NCBI RefSeq assembly: GCF_900142735.1
Contig: NZ_FRBY01000001.1
Span: 806,001 to 870,000 of the forward strand
Direction: 5' to 3'
Length of the DNA stretch: 64,000 bases
Source: Flavobacterium saccharophilum
Lineage (GTDB): Bacteria; Bacteroidota; Bacteroidia; Flavobacteriales; Flavobacteriaceae
Shown here: one piece after another, positions 50,830 through 61,300 of the stretch
Layout: each line of letters begins with the position of its first letter
Position numbering within the stretch: the stretch's first letter is position 1
The notes under the pieces: generated by a model
Database searches by the model: none
Told to the model about the DNA's origin: nothing
What the model saw: only the letters and a program-made list of their open reading frames with translations
Made by a program: the position numbers and the translations under genes

Positions 50830-50905
50830 AATTTTAGATTTTTGGATTTTAGATTTTAGATTTTCTGAAAATGAGAATCTATGTTAAATCTAAAAGCAAT
50901 TTTAT
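50830..50905. repeat. TTTTAGATTTTGGATTTTAGA repeat in leuC-leuD gap
   Basis: Short repeats of TTTTAGATTT (50832-50865), with an inverted relative at AAATCTAAAAG (50885-50896), can fold on each other. This is another AT-rich intergenic repeat type; there is no gene in the gap. Confidence 0.5.
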
Positions 50906-50940
50906 TGAATTTTTGAAATTGTTATTGCTATTGTCATTGA

Positions 50941-52335
50941 CTAGAATAATTCTCTCGGATCTGTCAATTTTCCTGTAACAGCAGCAGCGGCAGCCATAAT
51001 TGGACTTGCTAATAATGTTCTTGAACCAGGACCCTGACGACCTTCAAAGTTTCTGTTTGATGTACTCACCGCATATTTTCCAGCTGGAACTTTATCATCG
51101 TTCATTGCTAAACACGCTGAACATCCTGGCTGACGTAATACAAAACCAGCTTCTGTCAAAATATCTAAAATACCTTCTTCTTTAATTTGAGCCTCAACAA
51201 CGTGAGAACCCGGAACTAACCAAGCGGTAACATTATCTGCTTTTTTTCTTCCTTTTACAATTTCAGCGAAAGCTCTAAAATCTTCAATACGCCCGTTTGT
51301 ACAACTTCCTAAGAAAACATAATCAATTGGTTTTCCAATCATCACATCATCTTCGTGGAAACCCATGTAAGCAAGCGATTTTTTATAAGTTTCCTCACCA
51401 CCTTCAACTTGATTGGCATTCGGAATATGTTTTGAGATACCAATTCCCATTCCAGGGTTAGTACCATAAGTAATCATTGGTTCAATGTCTGAAGCGTTGA
51501 TGTTTAATTCAGCATCAAAAACAGCATCAGCATCCGTTTTTAGTGTTTTCCAGTATTCAACAGCTTTAGTCCAGGCTTCGCCTTTTGGAGCATATAATCT
51601 TCCTTCAAGGAAATCAAAAGTAGTTTGGTCAGGAGCGATCATACCTCCACGAGCACCCATTTCGATACTTAAGTTACAAACGGTCATACGACCTTCCATT
51701 GTCATGTTTTCGAAAACATCTCCGGCATATTCAACAAAATAACCTGTACCTCCAGAAGTAGTTAATTGTGCAATAATATAAAGTGCAACGTCTTTTGGAC
51801 CGACACCTTTGCTCAATTGACCGTTTACGTTGATACGCATTTTCTTTGGTTTTGGCTGCATAATACATTGAGTAGAAAGAACCATCTCAACCTCAGAAGT
51901 TCCGATACCAAAAGCAATAGCGCCAAAAGCACCGTGAGTAGAAGTGTGTGAATCTCCACAAACAATAGTAGCACCTGGCAAAGTAATTCCGTTTTCAGGA
52001 CCAACTACGTGTACAATTCCATTTTTAATGTGACCTAATCCCCAGTGCGAAATTCCGTATTCAGCAGCATTATCTTCAAGCGCTTTAAGCTGATTTGCAG
52101 ATAGTGCATCTTCAACTGGTAAATGTTGGTTTATGGTTGGTGTATTGTGATCTGCAGTTGCAAAAGTACGCTCTGGGTAAAGAACCTTAACGCCTCTGGC
52201 TTTTAATCCTAAAAAAGCAACAGGACTCGTAACTTCATGAATGAAATGACGGTCAATAAAAAACACATCTGGTCCATCTTCAATTTTACGCACTACATGT
52301 GAATCCCATACTTTGTCAAATAATGTCTTACTCAT
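50941..52335 (-). CDS. leuC: 3-isopropylmalate dehydratase large subunit
   Basis: A 464-residue aconitase-family subunit carrying a [4Fe-4S] cluster. Ligand cysteines are visible in FLGSCTNGR and GCSACLAMN, and the active-site strand [14 protein letters not shown] is intact. First gene of the leu group; a well-formed promoter is about 60-90 bases upstream. The start [13 protein letters not shown] is typical. Confidence 0.96.
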   Translation of the reverse strand: MSKTLFDKVWDSHVVRKIEDGPDVFFIDRHFIHEVTSPVAFLGLKARGVKVLYPERTFATADHNTPTINQHLPVEDALSANQLKALEDNAAEYGISHWGLGHIKNGIVHVVGPENGITLPGATIVCGDSHTSTHGAFGAIAFGIGTSEVEMVLSTQCIMQPKPKKMRINVNGQLSKGVGPKDVALYIIAQLTTSGGTGYFVEYAGDVFENMTMEGRMTVCNLSIEMGARGGMIAPDQTTFDFLEGRLYAPKGEAWTKAVEYWKTLKTDADAVFDAELNINASDIEPMITYGTNPGMGIGISKHIPNANQVEGGEETYKKSLAYMGFHEDDVMIGKPIDYVFLGSCTNGRIEDFRAFAEIVKGRKKADNVTAWLVPGSHVVEAQIKEEGILDILTEAGFVLRQPGCSACLAMNDDKVPAGKYAVSTSNRNFEGRQGPGSRTLLASPIMAAAAAVTGKLTDPRELF

Positions 52336-52393
52336 TTTTTATTTTTTTTAATTGTAATTTCTATAATCGCAGCAATTCCTGATAATAGCAAAA

Positions 52394-52423
52394 CAAAAGT
52401 AAAAAAAGATACAAAGTGGTCAA
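52394..52423 (-). promoter_or_regulatory. Promoter of the leu operon
   Basis: On the minus strand, TTG (52421-52423) is followed after 19 bases by TACTTTTG (52394-52401), matching the TTG / TAnnTTTG consensus. This gives a leader of about 50 bases. No leucine-rich leader ORF was found on this strand. Confidence 0.6.
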
Positions 52424-52504
52424 TTTCAATATTTCATTATATACGATACCCAAACTAAAATACAAATTACTATTGGCATTTATACGTTGAATTTTGGCAG
52501 GAAA

Positions 52505-52603
52505 ATGAACGATAAATTGGTTTTGTTTTTCTTTTTCTCGCTAATTTTGATTGGATTGCTTTTAATTTTGATAGTTTGCAAATTTATCTCAAAATCAACA
52601 TGA
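52505..52603 (+). CDS. Possible 32-residue single-helix membrane peptide
   Basis: An ATG frame reading MNDKLVLFFFFSLILIGLLL, then ILIVCKFISKST and a stop. A short charged N-terminus, a strongly hydrophobic helix and a basic/polar C-terminus give a well-formed single-pass topology. There is an A-rich stretch before the ATG but no clear promoter. AT-rich DNA readily yields such frames by chance. Confidence 0.3.
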   Translation: MNDKLVLFFFFSLILIGLLLILIVCKFISKST

Positions 52604-52830
52604 AATATAGGTTTTTGTTTAAAAAAATGTAAAAAAATGAATAAAAATAGTAATAATTGTTGATTTTTTGTTCTTTGGAAGAATTTACGAAGTTGTCAAT
52701 TAATGTGATTTTGAAGGCTAAAAAATCAATTTAGAATGGATATCGGTAAGTTCAATTTTAATTCAAATACTACGACATCCAAGAAGTGTATTTTTATGAA
52801 AATTTATGAAAGAAAAGAAAAAAAGAAGAT

Positions 52831-55458
52831 TTAAAATCGATACTTTACGGTTGCTAATAAATATCTTGGAACAAGTCTTATAGTTGATTTGTAAGAAGTA
52901 TAATTGTCTAATGTGACCAGTGTAAATTCATTTTGATTTGAAATATTGTTAAATAACAATCTATAGGAGAACCTGCTTTTTAGAGGAGTACAATTAACTA
53001 TAAGATTAATGAAAGTGTAGTTTTTTGAATTCATTTCATAAAAAGTACTATTAAATTCAGCGAGCCAGGTTTTTGAAATTTTATAATTACAATTGATGAA
53101 AGCATCTTTGGTTTCATTCGACGTAATGATGCTGTTGAAATTTGTTTGATAATAGTTATAGTTAAACCCAAAATCAAAATTGACAGGAATGTTATAATAA
53201 GTGGTTGCCGAAAAAGTATATTGACTATTATAACTTTTTAAGTTAGAAAATTCCTGACTGTTAACTTTTGTTGGATTGTTGCTCCAGTTTTGGCGTGTTT
53301 CTAATTTCGTTGCCCATTTTAATTTTCTAAAATAATTGACAATATTAAAAGTTCCATTATAACTTTCTCCTCCCTTAGTTATTATGTAATTATTGAAACT
53401 AAAATTCTCCGTAATCAGATCATCCGTATTTACTATTTTTTTTGAGTTTACGTAGTATAAATTTGCATTAATAGAAAATCTTTTTTCATCATTAAATAAG
53501 GAGTAGGTTAACGATGCTGTTTTATTTTTCAGAAAATCTATTACGTTGCTTCCTTTTACAAATGTTTTGTAATCAGATAATTGAAAATTGGTAGTAAGGT
53601 AATTGATTTCGGGAAAAGAATTGTTTTCTGAATAAGACAGCCTGAAATTCCCAAATTGGGTTTTCTTTAAATTAATGGATAAAGTCGGGTTGAATATAGA
53701 ATAGTTTTCTTTAAAATCATTTCGCTTAAAGCTGTTTTGAACGTAACTTAAATTAGCTGTAAAATCTATTTTTGAATTGAAATTGTATCGAATTCCGTTT
53801 TCTAAGGAAAAGAGAATTTGTTTTAAAGACGTGTTTCCGTCATACGTTGCTTCGGGAGTTTCATCAATTAAAAAATCAGAATTGATAGACTCTTTGCTGT
53901 TTTCTAATTGAAAAGCTAAAATATATTCAAGTTTACTGTATCTCGTAATCAATTTGGTTTTAATGCCGTAATATTGATTTTTATTAAAGCTGTTTTGCTT
54001 TATTTGTGCCTCAGGATTTGCTTGTAAAAATGCGTTTAAGAAAGGAGATTTTAAATTATTTTTTTCATTTAGATCATCATTTCCAAAATAAATATAGTTG
54101 TTTAAAATCGTCCTATTTGATAGACTGTAACTGTGATTAAAATGATTATAAAAAGTCTGATTACTAATCTTTGAATCCTGATTAACTCTTGCATTATTAA
54201 ACAATAAATAAGAGTTAATGGTGTTTGGATTGTTTTTATAAATGAATAAATTGGTTAGGTAATTATCTTCATTGCCTAAATATTTTAACTCAATTTCGCC
54301 AGAAGAAAGTGTTTTTTTTCCATTGTAATTATTGGCTTCTGTATTTATTATTGGGTTTTCATTTATGCTATAAATCGTCTCAGAAAATGAATTTTGTATC
54401 TGATTATCATTTGTAAAATATCCAACACCTCTAACAGTAAGCGAAGGTTTTATTTTTGAAGTAAAGCTTAAAGAATTGAAAAATGCCTTATTGAAAATAC
54501 TCTGTGATTTGCTGAAAGAGCTGTTTTCATTGCTGTTAATATTGTATTGCTTCTTAGTTGTTTTTTCAATTCGGTCTTGACCAAAAAAGTCTGTACTTAT
54601 AGTTGCCTCCTTAATTAAAGAAGAAGCTTTTTCACCCGTATTATTATAATCAGCTAAATAGAAAAGTTTGAGCTTCTTTTTCAGAAGCCCAAGATTTATG
54701 CTTTCTTTCCATCTGTTTTCAGAAACTACTCCGGCACCAGCCGTAATATTACCAAACCAGATATTTTGTTTGTCTTTTTTTAATTTTAAATTCAGTGCAA
54801 CTTTGTCTGAATTATTCATTTTTTTTAGAATAGGATTGTCTTCAAAAGCATCAATAATTTGTACAGCATCTAATACTTTGGCATCTAAATTTTTTGAAAG
54901 TAATTTGTAATTTTTATCAAATAAGTCTTCTCCTTCAATGAGTAATTTGTCAATTGATTTTCCGTGTGCTTTTATTGAACCGTCTTTTTGCACTTCAATT
55001 CCAGGCAGTTTTTTTAAAATGTCTTCAACGGTCTGTTCGGTCTGATTTAAAAAGGAAGCCACTTTTATAGTCGTGGTATCTCTGTCAATTTTTATTTTTT
55101 TATGCGATTCTATGACAACTTCATTCAAATTTTCTTCTTTTGATTCTAACTGAAAAGATTGCTCTATTTCTGTTTTTGTACTAATATTAATCACTTGATT
55201 TTTTTTAAGAAATCCTAAGCTAGAGGCTTCTATAGTTATTAAGAGATCAAGTGGTTTTTCGAATGATAAATCATAAAATCCGCCTTCATTTGTGAAAGTA
55301 TAAGAAAGTATATTTCCAGAATTATCTAAAACAACAACAGAAACATTTTCGATGCCTCTGTTGTTAGTATTGTCTTTTATAATTCCTGAAATTTTAATAC
55401 TTTGTGAAAAAACTAAAATTGGGAAAAATAGTAATAATAAGATCACTTTTTTTTTCAT
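52831..55458 (-). CDS. Outer-membrane beta-barrel protein with CarboxypepD_reg and plug-like domain
   Basis: An 875-residue protein organised like the one at 41750. The signal peptide is at residues 1-18 (LFFPILVFSQ). A CarboxypepD_reg fold is at about 20-110 (IKISGIIKDNTNNRGIENVS). A plug-like domain is at about 125-230 (VEDILKKLPGIEVQKDGSIK, DAVQIIDAFEDNPIL), followed by a barrel ending LLATVKYRF. Its ATG overlaps the upstream GLPGLI stop by one base, showing translational coupling. It is the last gene of the second GLPGLI module. Confidence 0.88.
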   Translation of the reverse strand: MKKKVILLLLFFPILVFSQSIKISGIIKDNTNNRGIENVSVVVLDNSGNILSYTFTNEGGFYDLSFEKPLDLLITIEASSLGFLKKNQVINISTKTEIEQSFQLESKEENLNEVVIESHKKIKIDRDTTTIKVASFLNQTEQTVEDILKKLPGIEVQKDGSIKAHGKSIDKLLIEGEDLFDKNYKLLSKNLDAKVLDAVQIIDAFEDNPILKKMNNSDKVALNLKLKKDKQNIWFGNITAGAGVVSENRWKESINLGLLKKKLKLFYLADYNNTGEKASSLIKEATISTDFFGQDRIEKTTKKQYNINSNENSSFSKSQSIFNKAFFNSLSFTSKIKPSLTVRGVGYFTNDNQIQNSFSETIYSINENPIINTEANNYNGKKTLSSGEIELKYLGNEDNYLTNLFIYKNNPNTINSYLLFNNARVNQDSKISNQTFYNHFNHSYSLSNRTILNNYIYFGNDDLNEKNNLKSPFLNAFLQANPEAQIKQNSFNKNQYYGIKTKLITRYSKLEYILAFQLENSKESINSDFLIDETPEATYDGNTSLKQILFSLENGIRYNFNSKIDFTANLSYVQNSFKRNDFKENYSIFNPTLSINLKKTQFGNFRLSYSENNSFPEINYLTTNFQLSDYKTFVKGSNVIDFLKNKTASLTYSLFNDEKRFSINANLYYVNSKKIVNTDDLITENFSFNNYIITKGGESYNGTFNIVNYFRKLKWATKLETRQNWSNNPTKVNSQEFSNLKSYNSQYTFSATTYYNIPVNFDFGFNYNYYQTNFNSIITSNETKDAFINCNYKISKTWLAEFNSTFYEMNSKNYTFINLIVNCTPLKSRFSYRLLFNNISNQNEFTLVTLDNYTSYKSTIRLVPRYLLATVKYRF

Positions 55459-56243
55459 TACTCACATTCTATAAACATATCATTTAATTTTGGCGGAAAG
55501 AACGTAACATCTGGAAATTGTTTTTGTGCTATCTTGAGCTTGTCGGTAGTTTTTTCAATTTGACTGGTTTGAATTTTTTTAAATTCATTATAATTTAGAA
55601 TGTCATTATCTGAGGTCATAAAATATTTAATTGTTTCCTTTGTTTGTGATGGATATTCAGAAGTTTTAAAATACCAAAACACATATTTATTTACATCATA
55701 TGCTTCTAAAATTAATCCGGGTAAACCTTGCAATTTCCATGGGCCGAAAGGGACAGGAATTTCAGGTGTAAACCAAGCAGTATATTGTCTTCCTCGAAAA
55801 AAAGTAGTAGCTTTTTTACAGATAAATTTACCTATTAGTTTGGTGTCATTACTTAATTTCCACTCGATCTTTGGAGTAATTTCTTTGGTATAATAAATTT
55901 TCCTGCAATAAAGACTTGACCATGTAGTCTTTTTTTGGATATTTTGAGTAACCTGATCTCCAGATTTACTTGTTTTTGCACCTAAGTGGATTAATGTTGT
56001 ATTATTTTTTTCATTTGTTAACGTTTTTTGCTCATTAGTCTTTTCGGTTCTTTCTAAACTATCTTTTGCTGTAACATAGTAAGATTGATTTTTATCAAAG
56101 ATTAAATAGGCATTATAGTCATAACCGCTACTATTGCCAATTTGAAGCGCTTCAATATAGCCGTATCTAATAATTCCTTTTTGTGAGTAAATATTGGAAT
56201 AATAGAAAAATAGAATAAGTATAAATTTTGAAATTGGTTTCAT
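55458..56243 (-). CDS. GLPGLI family protein
   Basis: A 261-residue exported protein with the motif LQGLPGLILEAYD. The signal peptide is at residues 1-20 (ILFFYYSNIYSQ). KGIIRYGYIEALQIG begins the mature part, and QYTAWFTPEIPVPFGPWKLQ precedes the motif. The DSLERTEKTNEQ and later Lys-rich stretches are shared in pattern with the two upstream GLPGLI genes. The stop codon shares its base with the start of the barrel gene. A hairpin and the frameshifted small peptide lie upstream. Confidence 0.87.
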   Translation of the reverse strand: MKPISKFILILFFYYSNIYSQKGIIRYGYIEALQIGNSSGYDYNAYLIFDKNQSYYVTAKDSLERTEKTNEQKTLTNEKNNTTLIHLGAKTSKSGDQVTQNIQKKTTWSSLYCRKIYYTKEITPKIEWKLSNDTKLIGKFICKKATTFFRGRQYTAWFTPEIPVPFGPWKLQGLPGLILEAYDVNKYVFWYFKTSEYPSQTKETIKYFMTSDNDILNYNEFKKIQTSQIEKTTDKLKIAQKQFPDVTFFPPKLNDMFIECE

Positions 56244-56262
56244 TTAATTGTTTTATAAATTT

Positions 56263-56299
56263 AACCATTGCTATAGTAAGCCATAGCGATGGTTTTTTT
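56263..56299 (+). terminator. Hairpin with plus-strand T-tract
   Basis: AACCATTGCTAT pairs with ATAGCGATGGTT (one G-T pair), followed by seven T on the plus strand. On the minus strand, where all neighbouring genes lie, the stem has a C-A mismatch and a weaker T-tract. It could attenuate transcription between two GLPGLI genes. Confidence 0.45.
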
Positions 56300-56402
56300 C
56301 TACATATTGCAAAGCGCGTTTACCATACGTTGCCAGTCAGCAGGATCACTACTAGTAGTTTCTACCGAACCGATGTATGGTAAAAAGAATATTTTTTTGC
56401 AT
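56300..56402 (-). pseudogene. Frameshifted small secreted peptide gene
   Basis: An ATG (56400-56402) starts 3 bases after an upstream GLPGLI stop but runs into a stop after 16 codons. One base less in the A7 run just after the ATG would open a 33-residue frame reading MQKIFFLPYIGSVETTSSDP, then ADWQRMVNALCNM. That looks like a signal-like N-terminus followed by a short Cys-containing peptide. The slot matches the small-peptide gene of the other GLPGLI module. It may be a real frameshift, a phase-variable tract or a sequencing error. Confidence 0.45.
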
Positions 56403-56403
56403 T

Positions 56404-57195
56404 TTAATCGAATACTTCTATACTAATATCTTTCATTTCTCCAGATTGTACATTTACACCATATTCCTTTGCCATTAACACGGCTTTTGTTTTGCCTTTT
56501 TCAACAATTGACTTCAATAATTCATTATATTCATTTGTTGATATCCATTTTAAGTTTTTATCTTCTTTAGTTTTCTTAATTGGATGCAAGTCAATATTTT
56601 TTTTCACCGGATATTCGACAGCTTTAAAATAGATGTATAACTCTTTATTTGTATCATATGCTTCTAAAATTAATCCAGGCAAACCTTGAAGTTTCCATGG
56701 CCCATATGGAAGCGGAATTTCTGTTGAATACCAAGCCGTATATTCTCTGCCTCTGAATGTTCCGGTTGCTTTTTTGCAAAGGAAATTGCCAATTTTTTTT
56801 GATTCATTAATTAGTTTCCAAGGAATTTTAGTCCTCTTTTCTATTCCATAAACTGGCGACTGGTATTTTTTATTCCACCAAATGCTATCTTTTTCTCGAT
56901 TGTAATAAACTTGTTTTCCTTGTGTAAGTGTATGTTTTCCAACATAGATTTCTGTTATTTGACCATCTGTTTTTTTAATTTTTTGATTTTCAATGTTTCT
57001 TTCATTTTCTAAAGAATCTTTTGCTGTTACGTAGTAAGATTGACTTTTATCAAAAACTAAGTAGGCGTTAAAATCTAACCCGACAGGGCCACCTTTCCCG
57101 GGGCTTTCAATGTGACCATAATAAATGATTCCTTTATTTTGAGCGGTACTTATCAAAAAATTTAGAAAGGCTAGAAGGAATATTGTTTTTTTCAT
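56404..57195 (-). CDS. GLPGLI family protein
   Basis: A 263-residue member with motif LQGLPGLILEAYD and signal peptide MKKTIFLLAFLNFLISTA. The region NKGIIYYGHIESPGKGGPVG is followed by a block (AYLVFDKSQSYYVTAKDSLE) nearly the same as in the copy at 55458, so these are recent tandem duplicates. EYTAWYSTEIPLPYGPWKLQ precedes the motif. It lies 88 bases downstream of the third copy. Confidence 0.87.
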   Translation of the reverse strand: MKKTIFLLAFLNFLISTAQNKGIIYYGHIESPGKGGPVGLDFNAYLVFDKSQSYYVTAKDSLENERNIENQKIKKTDGQITEIYVGKHTLTQGKQVYYNREKDSIWWNKKYQSPVYGIEKRTKIPWKLINESKKIGNFLCKKATGTFRGREYTAWYSTEIPLPYGPWKLQGLPGLILEAYDTNKELYIYFKAVEYPVKKNIDLHPIKKTKEDKNLKWISTNEYNELLKSIVEKGKTKAVLMAKEYGVNVQSGEMKDISIEVFD

Positions 57196-57283
57196 TTTTA
57201 GAAAGCTTTATGCTGTTTTTCAATTTGTTAATAAGCTTTAAATTTTAGGTTTATGAAAGCGTAATTAAAAAAAGTTTAAAATT

Positions 57284-58090
57284 TCATTCTGTAATTTCTT
57301 TGAAATTTTGCTCTATTGTTCCCTTTTCTGATGGAGATGAAGTTGGAGCTTCTTTATCGGCCATTAACATTTTTTCATACATTTTTTGCAAATACTCCTC
57401 GCAAAATAGCATGTATTCTTTTCTGTTTAACCATTTTATGGGCTTCCGATTATTGCTTTTTATAAAATCAATTCCAGTTTTATTGACTGTGGGGTATTCA
57501 ATACTTTTAAAATAATAATAAACCTCTTCGCTGCTATCGTAGGCTTCCAGGATTAATCCAGGCAATCCCTGTAATTTCCAGGGACCATATGGAAGAGGGA
57601 TTTCGGGAGTATACCAGGCAATATATGTTCTCCCTCTGAATTGAGAAGTTGCTTTGTGACAAGTAAATTTACCTATGGTTTTGGTTTCATTTTGTAAATT
57701 CCATTTAAAGCTAAATTTCTTTTCAGCGACATATTGAAGGCCATTTTTTAAAAAACTACACCAAACACTATCTTTTTGTAAACTGGTAAATACCTGGCTT
57801 CCGTTTTCTGTAGCAGGTAGCCCGGCTGTATAAAGTGTAGTTCCTCCTTGTCTATTTGGAAAATTATTCATTAATGCATCTAAAGAGTCTTTTTGGCTCA
57901 CATAACTGGATTCTTTTTTATTAAAAACTAAAGTTGCCAGGCGTTCTTTACCATTTTTACTTCCAAAATAACTGCTTTCAATTTGTCCGTAGTAAACGAT
58001 TCCTTTATTGCTAGTTTGCGAAAAGCATAAATGTTGAAATAATAATAAAATTAATATCGTTTTGGTAAATCCTTGTTGATTTGAAGACAT
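57284..58090 (-). CDS. GLPGLI family protein
   Basis: A 268-residue member, first gene of the second module. The hydrophobic signal (TILILLLFQHLCFS) follows an unusually long polar start MSSNQQGFTK. SNKGIVYYGQIESS, TYIAWYTPEIPLPYGPWKLQ and GLPGLILEAYD follow. Cys are present in the middle (VWCSFL, FTCHKATSQF), as in the other copies. The promoter should lie in 58091-58200, but no exact box was seen. Confidence 0.86.
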   Translation of the reverse strand: MSSNQQGFTKTILILLLFQHLCFSQTSNKGIVYYGQIESSYFGSKNGKERLATLVFNKKESSYVSQKDSLDALMNNFPNRQGGTTLYTAGLPATENGSQVFTSLQKDSVWCSFLKNGLQYVAEKKFSFKWNLQNETKTIGKFTCHKATSQFRGRTYIAWYTPEIPLPYGPWKLQGLPGLILEAYDSSEEVYYYFKSIEYPTVNKTGIDFIKSNNRKPIKWLNRKEYMLFCEEYLQKMYEKMLMADKEAPTSSPSEKGTIEQNFKEITE

Positions 58091-58232
58091 TTGGTTTCTC
58101 AGTGTTATAAATGTAAAGAAAGAAAATTTAGAAAGACATTGCTTGTTTTAACAAAAATTTAACGTGTATTATCTTTGAAAATAACGATCCAATAATAGTT
58201 GATTGATCTATTTTCTTTCCCAAAAAAAAGCG

Positions 58233-58240
58233 TAAATTTG
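58233..58240 (+). promoter_or_regulatory. -7 box of dnaE
   Basis: TAAATTTG fits TAnnTTTG, about 108 bases before the chosen dnaE ATG, with GGAATTT repeat DNA (58306-58325) in the leader. Confidence 0.5.
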
Positions 58241-58347
58241 GACTTCCTCCATATTCTACATATCGTTTTTCATAGTCCATATAATCAATGATTTACAATG
58301 GTAAGAATTGGAATTTGGAATTTAAAAATTGTCTTTTTACAAAACCT

Positions 58348-61300
58348 ATGTATTTAATATTCGATACCGAAACAACCGGATTACCAAAACGCTGGGATGC
58401 CCCAATTACCGATTCTGACAACTGGCCTCGTTGTATCCAGATTGCATGGCAGCTCCATGACGAAATGGGACAGCTTATCGAACACCAGGATTATTTGGTA
58501 AAACCGGACGGATTTAATATTCCGTATGACGCCGAACGTATTCACGGAATTTCTACCGAATTGGCTGAAGCCGATGGAATCACGCTGGCCGAAGTTTTGG
58601 AGAAATTCAATATCGCTTTAAGCAAAACCAAATTCATTGTGGGGCAGAATTTAGGTTTCGACGTCAATATTATGGGCGCTGAATTCCATAGAATGGGCGT
58701 GGATTCTCCAATGAGTACGATGCCGGTTTTGGATACCTGTACCGAAGTTACGGCTTCGTTATTACAGCTTCCGGGAGGTCGTGGAGGAAGATTCAAATTA
58801 CCAACCTTAACAGAATTACACAGCTATCTTTTTAATAAACCTTTCGCGGAAGCACACAACGCAACTGCCGACGTTGAGGCAACTACACGTTGCTTTTTAG
58901 AGTTAATTAGAAGAGAGGTTTTTACCAAAGAAGAATTAGATGTTCCGAAGGATTATTTCAAGGAATTTCAAGAGAGAAATCCGCAGGAATTCCCTTTAAT
59001 CGGTTTAAAACACATCAATTTAAAAGCGGCTTCTGACAAAATCAGAGAGCAGTTAAAAGCTTTAGAATCTACTGGTAAAGAAACTACAGTTTCTCATTCT
59101 GAGAGAGAAGATTTTAAAGCAGCTAAATACGCGCATTTACACAATCATACACAGTTTTCGGTTCTTCAATCGACTATTGGAATCGGAAATATTGTTGCGG
59201 CTACAGCCAAAAACGGAATGCCAGCCGTTGCGATGACCGATACCGGAAACATGATGGGAGCTTTCCACTTTGTGAGCGCCGTTATGAACCACAATAAAGC
59301 AGCCTCCGGAAAAAACAAAGCTTTGGTTGAAGCTGGCGAGGAGCCAACTGAAACCGAAATAAAACCAATTGTAGGTTGTGAATTTAATGTTTGTGAGAAT
59401 CACTTAGATAAAAGCAAAAAAGACAACGGAAACCAGGTTGTGTTATTGGCTAAAAATAAAGCCGGTTATCACAATTTGGCAAAAATGTCGTCGATCGCTT
59501 TTACAGATGGATTTTATTATGTTCCGAGAATTGATCGAAATATCATCGAAAAATATAAGGGAGATATCATGGTTTTGTCCGGGAATTTATACGGAGAAAT
59601 CCAAAGTAAAATTCTGAACATCGGTGAAAACCAGGCCGAAGAAGCTTTGATTTGGTGGAAAGAACAATTTGGAGATGATTTCTATCTGGAAGTCATGCGC
59701 CACAATCAGGAAGATGAAAATCGTGTAAACAAAACGCTGATTGAATTTTCTAAGAAACACAACGTCAAATTAATAGCGACCAATAATACTTATTATTTAA
59801 ATAAAGAAGATGCCAATGCGCATGATATTTTATTGTGTGTAAAAGACGGTGAAAAACAGGCGACGCCAATTGGTCGTGGCCGTGGTTATCGTTACGGATT
59901 GCCAAATCAGGAATATTACTACAAGTCGGAAGAAGAGATGAAAAAACTCTTTTCTGATTTGCCCGAAGCGATTATCAATATTCAGGAGATTGTCGACAAG
60001 GTTGAAGGGTATTCACTTTATCGTGATGTATTGCTTCCAAAATTTGATATTCCGGAAGAATTTGTTGTTGCTGAAGATGAAGCTGATGGCGGTGTTCGAG
60101 GTGAAAATAAATATTTGCGACACCTTACTATGGAAGGTGCCAAAAGAAGATATGGCGAAATTACAGAATCGATTCAGGAACGTTTGGATTTTGAGTTGTT
60201 AACGATTTCAAATTCCGGATATCCAGGTTACTTTTTGATCGTTCAGGATTTCATTGCCGAAGCCAGAAAAATGGATGTTTCGGTAGGTCCGGGACGTGGA
60301 TCTGCTGCCGGTTCTGCGGTAGCCTATTGTTTGGGAATTACAAATATTGACCCGATTAAATACGATTTGCTTTTTGAGCGTTTCCTTAATCCGGATCGTG
60401 TATCCATGCCCGATATTGATATCGACTTTGATGATGAGGGTCGCGGTCGTGTTATGGATTACGTAATCAACAAATACGGAAAAAATCAGGTGGCGCAAAT
60501 TATCACGTATGGTAAAATGGCAACCAAATCAGCGATTCGTGATACGGCGCGTGTATTGGATTTACCCTTATTTGAAGCCGATAGAATTGCCAAACTAATT
60601 CCGGCAATGATGCCGTCAAAATGGAATTTGGCGCGTTTTATTTCTGAAAACGAAGATGAGGTTAAAAAAGCACTTCGTTCAGATGAATTTGATAACGTAA
60701 AAGAATTGATTGCCATTGCCAATGAAGATGATTTGGCCGGAGAAACCATTCAACAGGCAAAAATCCTGGAAGGATCGATGCGAAATACCGGAATTCACGC
60801 CTGTGGGGTAATCATTACGCCTTCGGATATTACGAATTTCGTTCCGGTTACAACTGCAAAAGATTCCGACTTATATGTAACACAGTTTGATAACTCGGTT
60901 GCTGAAAGTGCCGGATTGCTGAAAATGGACTTCTTGGGTCTGAAGACCCTTACGCTGATAAAAGATACCGTTAAACTGGTAAAATATAGAACCAATATTG
61001 ATCTGGATCCCGATACATTTCCTATTGATGATCCTGAAACGTATGCACTTTTCCAAAGAGGAGAAACAGTTGGAATCTTCCAATATGAGTCGCCCGGAAT
61101 GCAGAAATACATGAAAGATCTGAAGCCTACGGTTTTTGGAGATTTAATTGCGATGAACGCCTTGTACCGTCCGGGACCTTTAGAATATATTCCGTCTTTC
61201 GTTCGAAGAAAAAATGGTGATGAAGAAATCAAATACGATTTAGATGCCTGCGAAGAATATTTAGGAGAAACCTACGGAATTACAGTTTATCAAGAGCAGG

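Larger units (their letters stand above)
52336..52830. other. Intergenic region upstream of leuC
   Basis: A 495-base gap that contains the leu promoter and a possible 32-codon plus-strand membrane peptide (52505-52603). Nothing was seen in the remaining 220 bases up to the barrel gene end at 52831, where AT-rich tracts occur without a clear hairpin. Confidence 0.6.

Noticed and set aside
52336..52500. Leucine attenuator leader peptide upstream of leuC
   Set aside because: No short Leu-rich frame followed by alternative hairpins was found on the minus strand between the promoter and leuC.
58288..58347. 20-codon upstream extension of dnaE
   Set aside because: Includes repeat DNA (NWNLEFKN) and precedes the conserved start MYLIFDTETTG.
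60795..61232. 145-codon minus-strand frame inside dnaE
   Set aside because: Antisense shadow; dnaE is conserved across the entire stretch.
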